The position numbers and the translations under genes are program-made. From contig CM041199.1 of assembly GCA_023078555.1 (NCBI GenBank), forward strand, positions 2,421,101 through 2,485,100: 64,000 nucleotides of DNA, read 5' to 3'. Of the stretch, positions 1 to 9,699 are shown piece by piece; position 1 is the stretch's first letter, and each line of letters begins with the position of its first letter. The notes under the pieces were generated by a model. That model made no database searches, was not told the origin of the DNA, and was given only the letters and a program-made list of their open reading frames with translations. This stretch comes from Ulva prolifera. Taxonomy: Eukaryota; Chlorophyta; Ulvophyceae; Ulvales; Ulvaceae.

Positions 1-27
1 CGCGCAACGAACCAGCCTCGTCGCGGC

Positions 28-80
28 CCTTAAGCCTGGTGTTGGTGTTTGTCTTCTTCCGTTCACTCTTTTGTACCTCT
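28..80 (+). mobile_element. Tail-only LINE-1-type insertion with target-site duplication
   Basis: A 53-bp insert ending CTTCTTCCGTTCACTCTTTTGTAC, the 3' tail of the local LINE family 1, lies between two copies of CAGCCTCGTCGCGGC (13-27 and 81-95). A direct repeat flanking a bare 3' tail is the mark of target-primed reverse transcription that stopped almost at once. Confidence 0.65.
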
Positions 81-398
81 CAGCCTCGTCGCGGCGGTTT
101 CCGCAGCGTCGACGTCATGTGATGCATCCGACAGAGTTCGAACGAAGCGTTTGCTTTGCACCTTGATCAGGCCACACGGCGGCGCGCGGGCCTGGTGCGT
201 GACGGCCATGGAGAGCTGATCAAGCAGCAAACGGATGATCGCGATGCAAACGGATGATCGCGACGGGGAATCCCGTACGGAGGTTTGTGCGCCCATTGCG
301 CCCATGGTGGCCCATGCACGGCGCTTCGTCGGGCCCGTGTAAATATGGACGCGGTCTGAGGGTCATTGGGAGAAGCGGCCTCGCTGGAGTAAGGGTGT

Positions 399-447
399 TA
401 CATATGAGTAAACGGGAGAAGACAAACACTACAAAAGAATCTCATCC
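399..447 (-). mobile_element. LINE family 1 tail fragment
   Basis: On the minus strand this reads as the family-1 3' end (GATGAGATTC ... GTTTGTCTTCTCCCGTT). It abuts the plus-strand family-1 copy that starts at about 447, so two insertions of opposite orientation meet here. There is no coding content. Confidence 0.55.
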
Positions 448-912
448 GAAACAACAGGCTGCCGTGAGGTTCATCGGCCAGTTGGGGGATGTGGCTGCTG
501 CTAGTGGACGTATCTGCGAAGGTGCGTTTGTCCTGTGGGCACTGCGGGTGCTGTTGGTGTCGTTGCAGCGGGGCAATGCGGATATGTATCGGAAGTCTGG
601 GCTTGTCAGCTCTCGTGAGCAGGGGTTGCTGTATGATGTGGGCCTGGAGGACGCGATCCTGCCGGACTGAGTTGTGAGTGCGGTTGTAGTGTTCGTGTGT
701 ATGTGTTACAAGGACAAAGCAAGCGAGGCAGGTAGCACCGCAAGCAAGAACCAGGGGAACCGCACACCACGCAGCAAGCCATACGAAGCTCACACCAAAA
801 CACCCACGCAACGGCAGCACGGCAGCACCCGTGTGTATGTGTGTGTGAGGGTATGTTGCTGTTGATTCGGATGCGATTCGGTTTCAGTGTTTGTTTTCTC
901 CCGTTCACTCTG
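447..912 (+). mobile_element. LINE family 1, 5'-truncated copy, interrupted by a small retroposon
   Basis: Bases 447-670 encode the last ~70 residues of a LINE ORF2-like protein: QLGDVAAASGR, FVLWALRVLLVSL, RGNADMYR, ending GLEDAILPD-stop. This C-terminal domain (GRLG..A..LG.VA...G, then FV..ALR.LSVAL..GNA..YR) is one I associate with algal non-LTR elements and recurs in family 2 at 26 kb. The 3' UTR (GTTGTGAGTGCGGTTGTAG, then GATTCGGATGCGATTC, then TTCACTCTGTTGGAAC) is split by a family-4 retroposon at 712-829. It has lost everything upstream, including the reverse transcriptase. Confidence 0.65.
712..829 (-). mobile_element. Family-4 short retroposon inserted in a LINE 3' UTR
   Basis: Read on the minus strand, this ~118-bp unit ends GCGGTGCTACCTGCC, then GCTTTGTCCTTGTAAC. 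It is flanked by CGTGTGTATGTG on both sides (ending about 711, and again from about 830), consistent with a target-site duplication. It interrupts an otherwise recognisable LINE-1 3' UTR, so it is younger than that copy. A close relative lies at 48843-48948. No ORF and no clear tRNA head is visible, so it could be a SINE or a 5'-truncated end of an unseen LINE. Confidence 0.6.
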
Positions 913-995
913 TTGGAACCCCCGAAACCGAAAACAAACACTGAAACCGAATCTCATCCGCATCAACATCAACCTACACTCACACACACACACGA
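830..995. repeat. Imperfect inverted repeat from two opposed LINE-1 tails
   Basis: 862-897 and 931-966 are reverse complements over 36 bases with 2 mismatches, separated by a 33-base loop. Weaker pairing extends outward through the GT/CA-rich stretches to about 830 and 995. The arms are two LINE-1 tails in opposite orientation. Confidence 0.65.
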
Positions 996-1135
996 ACACA
1001 AGGAACCCCCGAAACCGAATCTCATCCGAATCAACATCAACATACACGCCCTCACCCGGGGCCCAACGCCTGTCAGTGCTTGACAACAGAGTAAACGGGA
1101 GAAGACAAACACCAAAACCGAATCTCATCCGAATA
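929..1135 (-). mobile_element. Two LINE family 1 tail fragments
   Basis: The minus strand carries two partial tails: 929-1060 (CACTGAAACCGAATCTCATC and a second CCGAAACCGAATCTCATCCG block), and 1093-1135 beginning GTAAACGGGAGAAGACAAAC. Between them lies CCAACGCCTGTCA (1062-1074), whose reverse complement recurs at about 1181-1193. No coding sequence is seen. Confidence 0.5.
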
Positions 1136-1230
1136 TCCGCTCCCTTTTCTGGATCATCCGCCCACTGCTCTGGATCAGCTGACAGGCGTTGGGTTGGTGT
1201 CGCGACGCGTTGATCCGGTTGCACTGCGCA

Positions 1231-1567
1231 TCAGTCATGGGCAAGGCTGCCGTGAGGTTTGTCGGTCAGTTGGGGGATGTGGCCGCTGCCAGTGGGCGCA
1301 TCTCCAAAGGCGCGTTTGTCCAGTGGGCGCTGCGGGTGTTGTCGGTGTCATTGCAGCGCGGCAATGCGGATATGTATCGGAAGTCTGGGCTTGTCATCTC
1401 TCGGGAGCAAGGGTTGCGATATGATGTGGGCCTGGAGGACGCGATCCTGCCGGACTGAGTTGTGAGTGCGGTTGTAGTGTTCGTGTGTGTGTGAGTGTAT
1501 GTTGCAGTTGATTCGGATGAGATTCGGTTTCGGTGTTTGTTTTCTCCCGTTCACTCTTTTGTAACAA
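1231..1567 (+). mobile_element. LINE family 1, 5'-truncated copy with 13-bp target-site duplication
   Basis: A 337-bp insertion lies between direct repeats GTTGCACTGCGCA (1218-1230 and 1568-1580). It encodes the LINE C-terminal end (KAAVRFVGQLGDVAAASGR ... FVQWALRVLSVSLQRGNA ... GLEDAILPD-stop at about 1458), then a 3' UTR ending TTCTCCCGTTCACTCTTTTG-TAAC. It is the cleanest family-1 copy here and defines the 3' end. Only the last ~75 codons survive, so it is non-autonomous. Confidence 0.75.
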
Positions 1568-1580
1568 GTTGCACTGCGCA

Positions 1581-2262
1581 AGCTTGCAGCCATGTTGGTG
1601 CGAGGCTGGCGGAGGGCACAGTCAAGAGTGCGTTGAACGGATAAGCCCACCAGTGCACAGTCAGCAGTGTGACCTTGCAACACAATCACGTGGATGCACA
1701 TTCACAGTCAGATCTCGATGTATGCAGTTATCGTCGTTGGCGGCAGAGGAGCCAGTGTGCATTCCGCGCTAGCAAACCCACACCTGAGGGACAAGGTCTT
1801 GCTGCTAGCAGATTGAATCCCCAGCGTCACTTGAGACTGCTGCGGTTGGCTGGTAGATCGGCCCTGGCGTTTGGCCGCCGGGACGTCGACGTGCTGTGGT
1901 TCGTGCTGGCTCGGATCCGGAAGGGTCCGCTCTCAGATGAGCGCTGTTGCCTTTTGCAAGCCCCTCCCCTGAAACTGACGACCTCTGAACTGGACAAATG
2001 AGCTACTTTGATACTAGTATGAGGCACTGGTATTCATATCAGGGCTCGCTGTTCGGCATCGGATACGTGTACACGTGACGTCACGCAAGCGGACGAGCCC
2101 CGTGTAAATCTCAGCCGATCACACGAATCTCTCTCGGAACACCCCGCCCACAGAAAGCCACACAGCAGCAAGTCCACGACCACACAAGCCCCTTAACATG
2201 CCAGCATCGTCATGCAATGCATCGCGGTGAAGTGCCTGCTGGCGTGCATGCATATGCACTCA
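1581..2262. other. Intergenic, no gene recognised
   Basis: Open frames here are short, and none has recognisable domains or exon-like conservation with other parts of the window. I see nothing I can support in this stretch. Confidence 0.4.
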
Positions 2263-2710
2263 TTACAAAAGAGTGAACGGGAGAAAACAAACACTGAAAC
2301 CGAATCTCATCCGAATCAAATGCAACATACACCCACACACACACGAACACTACAACCGCACTCACAACTCAGTCCGGCAGGATCGCGTCCTCCAGGCCCG
2401 CATCATATCGCAACCCTTGCTCCCGAGAGAGGATCGCGTCCTCCGCCCGCTCCGCCGTCGCACCCGTCTCCCGCGCCGCAGCGGCCACGTATGAGGCCGC
2501 CGGCGCATGCGTGACCACGACGTCCACGGCCGCCATCTCCAGGCGCGGCATGACCACGACGACGTCCCCGCGGCGATTCAGCTCAACACCCGCGCCCCTC
2601 GCGAGGGCACGGTAGAGCGGCGCCAGGGCAGACTGCAGTCCGGCGTAAGAGGCGACCAGGCGCAAGGCACGAGCCAGGGTATCATGGCGCGGATGCATAT
2701 GCATGGTCAA
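2263..2710 (-). mobile_element. LINE family 1 copy with internal deletion
   Basis: The minus strand reads, from 2710 down, RGAGVELNRRGDVVVVMPRL, then AAVDVVVTHAPAASYVAAAA, then jumps to ILSREQGLRYDAGLEDAILPD-stop at 2369. The 3' UTR and the tail TTCACTCTTTTGTAA end near 2266. The D-V-x-V-T-H-x3-A-S-Y motif matches DVSVVNPCAGSY in family 2, so both encode the same LINE C-terminal region, possibly endonuclease-like. The ~70 residues present in the 447 and 1231 copies are missing here. GGATCGCGTCCTCC occurs at both 2388 and 2432, suggesting a deletion between short repeats. Confidence 0.65.
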
Positions 2711-3450
2711 GCCTGTCTTCCGATTGGCAACTTGTCATTGAATGTGAGTCGGCATGGCGCCACGATATGGCTGACGAGTCGGCGTCGGAAGGCGGTTCGG
2801 AAGCTTAGAGCAGTCGTGTGCTCGCGGGACACCGCAGCGCGGGTGGATGACGTGCAATGGCGAGGGCAGATGCACGTCCCATCATGATCATGATGGCTGC
2901 AGACTCTCGGACACACCTGTTCTGTGCAAGGTACCGGTAGGCTCACTTTTCTGGGGCGGTGCTGCTGGACTGAGGCGTGTGAGCTGCTGTAGTAGGGCCG
3001 ACTCAAATGATGATCACGGACCGATGTGCAGGGCTCTACAGGCCCTTTTTTTTGTGGAGGGATTCCGGCTGGGGTTTTCACAATCCCAGCGGTGCGTACT
3101 GCACCGCTGAGGGAAAGCTGCCAGCGGGATGCGCTCGCTAGCCCTAGAGAATATTGGCTTTGACAGCTCATTTGCAGCGGCAAAAACCATTGATTTCTCC
3201 AAGTTCTGGCAGCATTCCTGGGAAAATCATCGATTTCGGCCGGAAACCCGCTGAGCTGTAAAGCACTGCCGAAGTGGCCAGATCTGATCACTCGAGTCGC
3301 ACTTGCCAAACAGGCTCATCAGACTTGTCTGCCACTGACGCAATCAAGGCCCAAATTTAACCAGGTCGCTCTCTCATGTAAATTGCAATTCCTCAAGAGC
3401 ATAGCCATCCGATCGAGAGCTTGACTCTCATGCCCAAAAGAAAAGCACGC
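2711..3450. other. Intergenic, no gene recognised
   Basis: A 200-codon minus-strand open frame (2707-3309) has no recognisable domain, signal peptide or paralogue in the window, and I do not call it. An 8-T run at about 3045-3052 and a short GCGGTGC...GCACCGC hairpin at about 3091-3109 are visible without clear meaning. Confidence 0.35.
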
Positions 3451-3454
3451 AAGG

Positions 3455-3680
3455 CAGCGAGGGCGCGCACAGCACCGTGATGTGCGTGCTGATGACCGGC
3501 AGCACATCGACCAGCCGGCGCCCTGGTGCAGCCTCGCCTAATAAACTTTTGCGGCAGGTACAGCTCGTGCATGCCGTGACTGCATGTGAGTGGGAGAGCC
3601 CCTTGCGCAGGTGGCGCCTGAAGATCCTCACACCGGGGAGTCAATACAGGGTGGGTGAAGGAGGTTAGCATGGGGCTGCC
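3455..3680 (-). pseudogene. Remnant of SKP1-LRR family exon 3 (C-terminal LRRs)
   Basis: The minus strand aligns by eye with the last LRRs of gene A (18520-18720): the block around GCAGGTACAGCTCGTGCATG, the following CAGCACATCGACCAGC (homologous to CAGCACGTCGGCCAGC), and GGTGGGTGAAGGAGG upstream of it. The frame is broken and only about 75 codons' worth remains. It extends the array's former reach to at least 3.5 kb. No exon 1 or 2 partner is visible. Confidence 0.6.
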
Positions 3681-3689
3681 AGAGGGGTG

Positions 3690-4346
3690 TAACTCACGTC
3701 CGCTGTGCTTGGAACTTTGTTGATGTTTAGTGCAGGCAGGCTTCCTGACGAACCGGCATAAAAGTGCAAGAGCTTGGACCATTGCAGAAGCCTTGGCAGA
3801 CCTCATGATATCCGCAACATGTCACCATGTCGAAGGTCTCTGGGTCCGCAGCCTTGGCGCCATCAGTAGCAGGCTTCCCCATATCCGAAACGCACACCTA
3901 GACATTGCAATACCGCAGATAGCACCGACGCTGTAAAAAACACGTGATGGAGACACAGTCGGTTGTCATCTCTACCACTGGAATGCCACAGACGTGCAGC
4001 CGCCAGTCCCAAGCTAGGCACCCGGCTGGACTTACTAACGCAGCGGTAGCCGGCACCTCCAGCGCAGCATCTTCTGCATACCCCCACAATGCCAATAGTG
4101 TGTAAGTTACATACACAGTACATGAGTCTGAAACAAGGATCAGATTCCCATGGCGGAGCACTGGAATTCGCGCACGGGCCCTGAGGACAGGGATTCGTTC
4201 ATGCAAATTTGCGTTGGCAAAGTCGCATGTCGACGAGTTCTTGCACGGGCACTCACATGAGACGCGCTGCTGCTACAGCTGCAGGACTCTGTTGAGGTAG
4301 TGTGTGGCACCAATGCATGCGCTCCAACACCGAGGGCGAACTAGAC
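3690..4346. other. 3' flank of the proline-rich gene
   Basis: No gene is recognised. On the minus strand a TGTAA (plus TTACA at 4107-4111) lies about 240 bases beyond the stop codon of the 4347-6977 gene and could be its poly(A) signal if this is a green alga. Confidence 0.3.
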
Positions 4347-6977
4347 CTACAAGCAGCCCTCGCAGCTGAAGGTGAGGCCGCCTCCACCCGCAGCACCGCG
4401 CCGCCCCCTGCACGCCGCACGCAGGCCAGGCGTGCACGCGACAGTGACAGTGGCTGTGGTGGTCTCGCTGGGTGTGTCGCCCGTGGTGGTGGTGGTGGAG
4501 GTGGTCACGGTGGTTGTGGCGGCAGAGGCGGGGCCATCGCCGGAGGACGTGATGCTGGTGGAGGTTCCAGAAGTATCCGGCCCGATGGTCAGGGTGAATT
4601 GGTACGGACCCCCATCCCCTGCCGGCCCTGTCGGAGCTTGTGCCTGTGGAGCCTGTGGAGTGGCTGGAGGAAGACCGAGTGCATCCATGGAGGGGCCAGA
4701 GACCGCTGATTGTTGGGGTAGAGGGGCCTCCACAAAGGAGCCAGGGGACAATTGCGTTGTGGGAGTGAAGGGACCCGGGGATGGCACTGGAGTGCCTGGG
4801 CGAGCCCCCGCCCCAGACGCCAGTGCTAGTTCTGTGCCAGCCTCGCCCACCTCCGGCTGCGGCTGCATTTGAGTGATCGGACCCGGTGTGGTGCCAATGG
4901 GAAAGGGAGGGGGTGCGCGTTTGGCCTGTAGGGCGGGAGCCGGGACAGCCGGGGCTGTGGCGGGTGGTGGGGGTGCGGAGGAGGCAGGTGCAGGAGGCGT
5001 CGATGGCTGCGGCGACGGTGTGCTGGGAGTCTCGTCTCGTGTGTCACCAGGCGGGGCCTCTGTCGCCGTTGCAGACGCCTGCGTATTTTCGGGCTGACGA
5101 GGCAACGCAGACACAGGGTTGTCGGGGCTGGAGTCGGGTTCAAGGTTCCCGGGGCTGGCTGCCGCTGTTGGCGGCGTGGCTGTGGGGCTGGCTTCAACGT
5201 TTGCAGGTGGGGATTCCTCCTCACGCACTGCGGCAATTGGGTCGACAGCCGGGTCCACAGGCAGTGGTGGATCTGCTTCGGCCGCAAGGCCCGGGCTGGG
5301 GTTGATGGCTGACGAGATGGGCGGCTCTGCCGACAAAGTAGGGCCCGGAGTAACACCAAGGCCGGCGAGTGGCGGGGTATCTGGAAGGATTACAGGGCCC
5401 GTGATGGGTTGTACGGGTGGGGGGGTGGGCGCATCTGTCGGCTCAATGAGATCTGGATTAACGCCTGGGTCGATGAGTGAAGGGGGATCAACTGGTGTTT
5501 CGGTGTTCGGGTTAGGATCTTCAGCTTGGGGAGAAGGTGGATCTGCTGGCGCAGTGAGACCTGGCTCCATGGCGGAGATAGTGGGCGGTGGGATTTCTGT
5601 TGGGGCTACAGAGCCCGGATTGAGTTCTATGGTTGGTGGGGGGGGCGGATCTGCTGGCATGGTGAATTCCGGAACTATGCTAGCACCAGGGGATCCTGCG
5701 TAGCCATCAACGTCATCATCATCGTACTCTGCAAGGATCTGTTCGAGTGTCATCTCCTCTTCGCACAGCACGCCGATGTATGGTAATGCAGCTAAATACG
5801 AACATTCCTCATCGGGCATGAGGACCTCTTCCACCGCATTCATACAGCCCTGGATGGGTGCAAAATCGATCGGGATATCTGAGCAAGACGAAGCTGGTGG
5901 TAGTGGTGGTGGCTGCGGTGGCAGAGATAAGTCCATGAGGCGGCGGGCGGCTGCTGCGGCTGCTGGCAGTGGCTCGCTTAGGGCTGGATCACCAGGCTCT
6001 CCGGTGATCATGGCGCCGGTGGCAAAGGGAGGAGGAGACGACGGAGGAATCCGGAGTTGGGTTTCAGTGGTTGGAACTGGGGCTGCTGGGTCCCTGGGGG
6101 GAAGAGGTGGAGGCGACGGAATGGGCGCGGGAGGAGGACCTGGGGTTGCCTGGATTGGCCCTGCTGGTGCAAACGGGGGAGGTGCCTGCAGTGGTGCTGT
6201 TTCAGGAGAAGGGGGGCCCTCATTTGGTGCTGGTCCAAGGAAGGGAGGAGCCTGAAGTGGCGCTAGTGCAAGAGGGGGAAGTGCCTGACTTGGCGCAGGG
6301 TCACGTGGGGGCAGTGCCTGACTTGGCGCTGGTTGAGGAGGAGGAGGTGCCACGACGGGCGCTGGTTCAAGAGGAGGAGGGGCCTCAGCGGGCACTGGGG
6401 CAGGTGCCCGAGCTGGCGCTGGAGCAGGTACAGGGCGTGGAGGTGCCTGAGTGGGCGGTGGCCTAGGAGCAGGTACAGCGGGGGGCCCCGGCGGCCGCCT
6501 GCGCCGGCACCTGAAGTACTTGTTGTTAAGTCTGCAGTGTGAGCCCTGGCCGACGTCCCCCTTGCATCTCGGGCACCTGCTGAGAGCCCTGCACCCGGCG
6601 CCACCAACTTAGCATGTCAACCAACATGTGGACTGTGATATTAGCAGATATTAGCAGATTAGCAGATTCGTCCTGGCACCGATGTGGCAAACAAGGGTGA
6701 AAAGAGCAATGAATTCGCCAGGTGGGAGGTGTGATGCGCATCCAGATATCTGAGAGCCACACCGCCGCCGGTGGGAGCCGCGGTGCAAGAGGTTACGGGC
6801 ACCGGACGCGGAGCCCGCCTCGGTGTTCAGCCCATGCTGTGCCGTCCACACCACGGGAGACTGCTTCTGGGGCTCCAGTGCGCGATCAGCCGCGCTGGCT
6901 GGGGGGCCTAAGCCTGCCACGTACCCCAGCCAGGGCAGCGCCGCTGCGAGAAGTAGAACGGGGACGGTGCGCATCAT
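4347..6977 (-). CDS. Secreted proline-rich (HRGP-like) cell-wall/extracellular protein
   Basis: Proposed two-exon gene. Exon 1 (6797-6977) begins MMRTVPVLLLAAALPWLG, a clear signal peptide. A GTAACC donor at 6796 and a CTAAG acceptor before 6607 define a 189-bp phase-1 intron, and the frames match exactly. Exon 2 (4347-6607) starts with a Cys/Arg-rich module (C-x5-C-x2-C-K-G-D, then SHCRLNNKYFRC). It continues with several hundred residues of PAP/PPP-rich sequence holding a small acidic Cys patch (SSCSDIPIDF ... YSYLAAL-like ... EILAEYDDDDVDG region), and ends with a Ser/Thr-rich domain (YQFTLTIGPDTSGTSTS, TTTVTTSTTTTTG, ETTTATVTVACTP) and TFSCEGCL-stop. Length is about 813 residues. Pro/Ser/Thr richness and secretion suggest an O-glycosylated wall protein, but it matches no family I can name. 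Paralogous pieces lie at 13570 and 37950. Confidence 0.72.
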
Positions 6978-6979
6978 TG

Positions 6980-7540
6980 GCCTGCATGCAGGAACACGGA
7001 TGGGGCCTAGAACAGGTGCAAGGCACTGGGGAAAATGCGGCTGGGATGCATCAGGGTAGCTCTGCAGCCGCCTTCCAACATTCCTTTCATCTCACAGGCG
7101 GATGGTTCGAGGCAATCATGACCGTGGCCACGCCAACCACATGCATGTGCACAAGAGAGCCACTTGTGCTGTGTTTGCTCGTAGCATCTGTCTGCCACGC
7201 ACATGGATGCGGCATCACATCTAAAACTGCGCACAAACCTGCCTGTATGAGCTGGCGGATGTGTCGACAAGCTGGAGTGACCGCGATGCTCATGCCGCGA
7301 CTGTCAGTGACTCCCTAGGAAGCTTGCAGCAGTGGCGCTCCAGCCAGATCTCAGGCATGGGAGCAGGCAGCAGGCAGCACAGATGTCGTAAACGGTGTGC
7401 ACGGAGGCAGCACAGGGCGTGCCACGAGGCCGGAGCTACCTGCTGGCGGACACCGGCAGTGCCGCTTTCGTTGTTCCCACATGCATGACTGCAGATCTTC
7501 CCCCTCTTCTGTAGCACGCGTGCATGCACTGACAGGCGGT
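6980..7540. other. Intergenic, upstream of the proline-rich gene
   Basis: This is the 5' flank of the minus-strand gene starting at 6977. Frames on both strands are short and unrecognised, and I identify no TATA-like or other promoter element with confidence. Confidence 0.3.
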
Positions 7541-7544
7541 GAGG

Positions 7545-7632
7545 GAGGCAGCACAGCACAGCACAGCACAGCACAGCACAGCACAGCTCAGTATCACAGC
7601 ACAGCACAGCACAGCTCAGTATCACAGCACAG
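7545..7632. repeat. (AGCAC)n microsatellite with higher-order duplication
   Basis: About seven AGCAC pentamers are followed by two copies of a unit containing CAGCTCAGTATCACAGCAC, so pentamers and a longer block are both tandemly repeated. Confidence 0.8.
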
Positions 7633-7639
7633 CCACGCC

Positions 7640-8062
7640 GCTCCACAGTTGCCAACTACCGCGGAAGCCCGTAAAGGCCTCATCTGGGGCTGCCTGGCAT
7701 TCTGAGGCCTCAAGTCCACAGCATACTGGCTGCAAGCGAACAGCTCTGTATCCTTGCCCCGCAAGGACACGTGCACTAACACACGTCGGGCAGACCACAG
7801 GAACGTACACAGTTCTGGCTGGCTCTGAAGGTGCTCAACTGTACCACGAATCTCATTCCGAGGCGTCTCATATGCACAGTGTCGTGCTTCAGTCTGTCAG
7901 TGCCCGCCGCTGCCAAAGTTGGTGCTGGAATGACCTAACGCCTGTAGCCACTGCTGGGCTTCACATGAATTGTTCACGGAGAGTATGCATAGCGCTCTCG
8001 GCATCGGTCACATGTTCCGGCGCCATGTGGTCCACTTTCAATCCCGATCAACCCGCATGTCT
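7640..8062. other. Intergenic, no gene recognised
   Basis: A long plus-strand frame runs through the microsatellite and onward (7539-8360), but it is driven by repeat composition and shows no domain or signal peptide. Confidence 0.3.
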
Positions 8063-8065
8063 TTG

Positions 8066-8125
8066 TGTTACAAGGACAAACCTGGAGTGGCCGGTAGCAC
8101 CGCCAGGGCGACGAGCAAGCGCACC
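8066..8125 (-). mobile_element. Family-4 retroposon tail
   Basis: The minus strand reads CCCTGGCGGTGCTACCGGCC, then GGTTTGTCCTTGTAACAC, matching the family-4 3' end. The 5' limit is unclear. Confidence 0.5.
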
Positions 8126-8330
8126 AACGGCCCAATCGTTAACGCATGCACGTCAGGATAGTAGCATCCACGTCATTAGACGCCCGAACACAGCGCCCAG
8201 GCACAGCAAGCACCCGCACACAGCGCCCCACCACTGCCTGACGTCACGTGTACAGGATCCGGACAGGAACAGGAACCAGGGCCCTGACCACGCACCCACA
8301 TACCCCCACACCACACCCATGTGGTTGTGT

Positions 8331-9674
8331 TACAAAGGAAAAAGCCGGAGGGGCCGGTAGCACCGCCAGGAAGGGGGTCATGCACTCCCGCTACGAAGAG
8401 GTCCCAGTGTGGGCGCGCATCAAAACGACCGAATTTTCGTAATTGGGGACAACTTCGAATATTGTGATCAATGTTTGGGGACTCTGCGTGAGCGATCTCG
8501 GCTGTGGGGACTCTCCCCACCCCAGGCCCCCCTTTTGGCGAATAATGGCGGTTCTCCCCAAACGGTGGCATTCGCTGAGCTTTTCCCGCCCAAACGCACG
8601 CCAGTGATCACAGTGCAGTGACAACATAGAAAAGTCACTATGATAGTGTACATTGGCGATGTGTGCACTGTTGCGACTCCTGTGAGTGATGTGGTCGTCG
8701 TCACAGCTGAGCAGACCTCGACGCACTGCAATGACATGGCTTCGTGACCACGCAGTGGTCAACAGGTGTTATACGATGGTGTGCAAGACGTATCCGGTGC
8801 CTATATAGTAGGTGGAGCCTGTGTCGGCCTTGGAATTGCAGGGAGTCGAGTCGTGGGAGTCGTCAATACAGTGGTGCCGCGACCAGTCGAGGAGCCAAAC
8901 GAGGTCAATGTCGTGGCTACACGCAACTGTGGTTTCGAGAATTCATCTATGAGGCCCGAGGAGTTTCCGCGGGGGACGTTATACTGATTGAACAGCCGGC
9001 ATCGCACAACACTACAGCATACGATGGACAGCTCTGATCAAACCAAACTACAGAGGCATAGGACGTGAACAGCAATGGCCGCGAATAACAAGCACGGTAG
9101 CTGCAAGAGCTATCTCAACTGATTGCAACACCCGGACTTGCATTGCACGTGAGTCCACAGATTCAAGTTGGGTAGGCTACTGGTAAGCTGACCAGCTGCA
9201 CCTCGCCATGGGGAAATCACATCCCGGAACTGCCAACACAAATATAATTTCGCACAATAGTTGTATTTGAGAGTCCCAGTGTCAACAGACATCACATGAA
9301 GGTATGCTGACCACGATTTGACACTGAGTTTGGAAAAGGGCACACAGAGACGCAAAATAATACCAAGGAAGGCTATATGCCAGTAAAACATCAAAAGAAG
9401 CATCATAGAACGAGTTTGGGGACGGTTGGGGAAGAATGTCGATGTTTGGGGAACAAAACGCGGATTTGGGGGTACTCCCCACGGGAACAGCCCAAATCGG
9501 CGACTTCGGGCGATTCTCCCCAAACCTCCGAGATGAATCAGCCATTCTGTTCATTTATCCTAAATAATACTTAAAGTTTCCCCCAATCGATCAAAATCGT
9601 CGTCGATTTCGCGCGCCCTCACTGGGACCACTTCGTAGCGGGAGTGCATGACCCCCTCGCCAGGACCAAAAGGA
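8331..9674 (-). mobile_element. Family-4 retroposon with 20-bp target-site duplication, split by a DNA transposon
   Basis: Direct repeats CCACACCCATGTGGTTGTGT at 8311-8330 and 9675-9694 bracket this unit. Removing the inverted-repeat element 8372-9657 and one copy of its 8-bp duplication leaves about 50 bp: minus strand TCCTTTTGG, TCCTGGCGGTGCTACCGG and TTTTTCCTTTGTAA. That is a family-4 tail, so a bare tail was retroposed first and a DNA transposon then landed inside it. Confidence 0.7.
8372..9657. mobile_element. Non-autonomous DNA transposon, ~47-bp TIRs, 8-bp TSD
   Basis: A 1,286-bp element has terminal inverted repeats beginning AGGGGGTCATGCACTCCCGC and extending about 47 bases with 2 mismatches. 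CGCCAGGA flanks both ends (8364-8371 and 9658-9665), an exact 8-bp target-site duplication. Subterminal zones near both ends are crowded with TTTGGGGA and TCCCCA motifs (8440-8565 and 9418-9530), likely transposase-binding sites. No transposase is seen. Internal frames (for example 8744-9037) are unrecognised. An 8-bp duplication fits hAT or P-type families. The long TIRs are unusual for hAT, so I leave the superfamily open. Confidence 0.8.
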
Positions 9675-9699
9675 CCACACCCATGTGGTTGTGTAACCA

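Noticed and set aside
2707-3309. 200-codon hypothetical protein
   Set aside because: No domain, no paralogue, no plausible exon structure, and unremarkable composition for a chance frame.
5119-5703. Gly-rich plus-strand frame
   Set aside because: Antisense of the proline-rich gene; Gly/Ser richness is the complement of Pro codons.
7545-7632. CRISPR-like or satellite array
   Set aside because: A pentamer microsatellite with no spacers, in a eukaryotic context.
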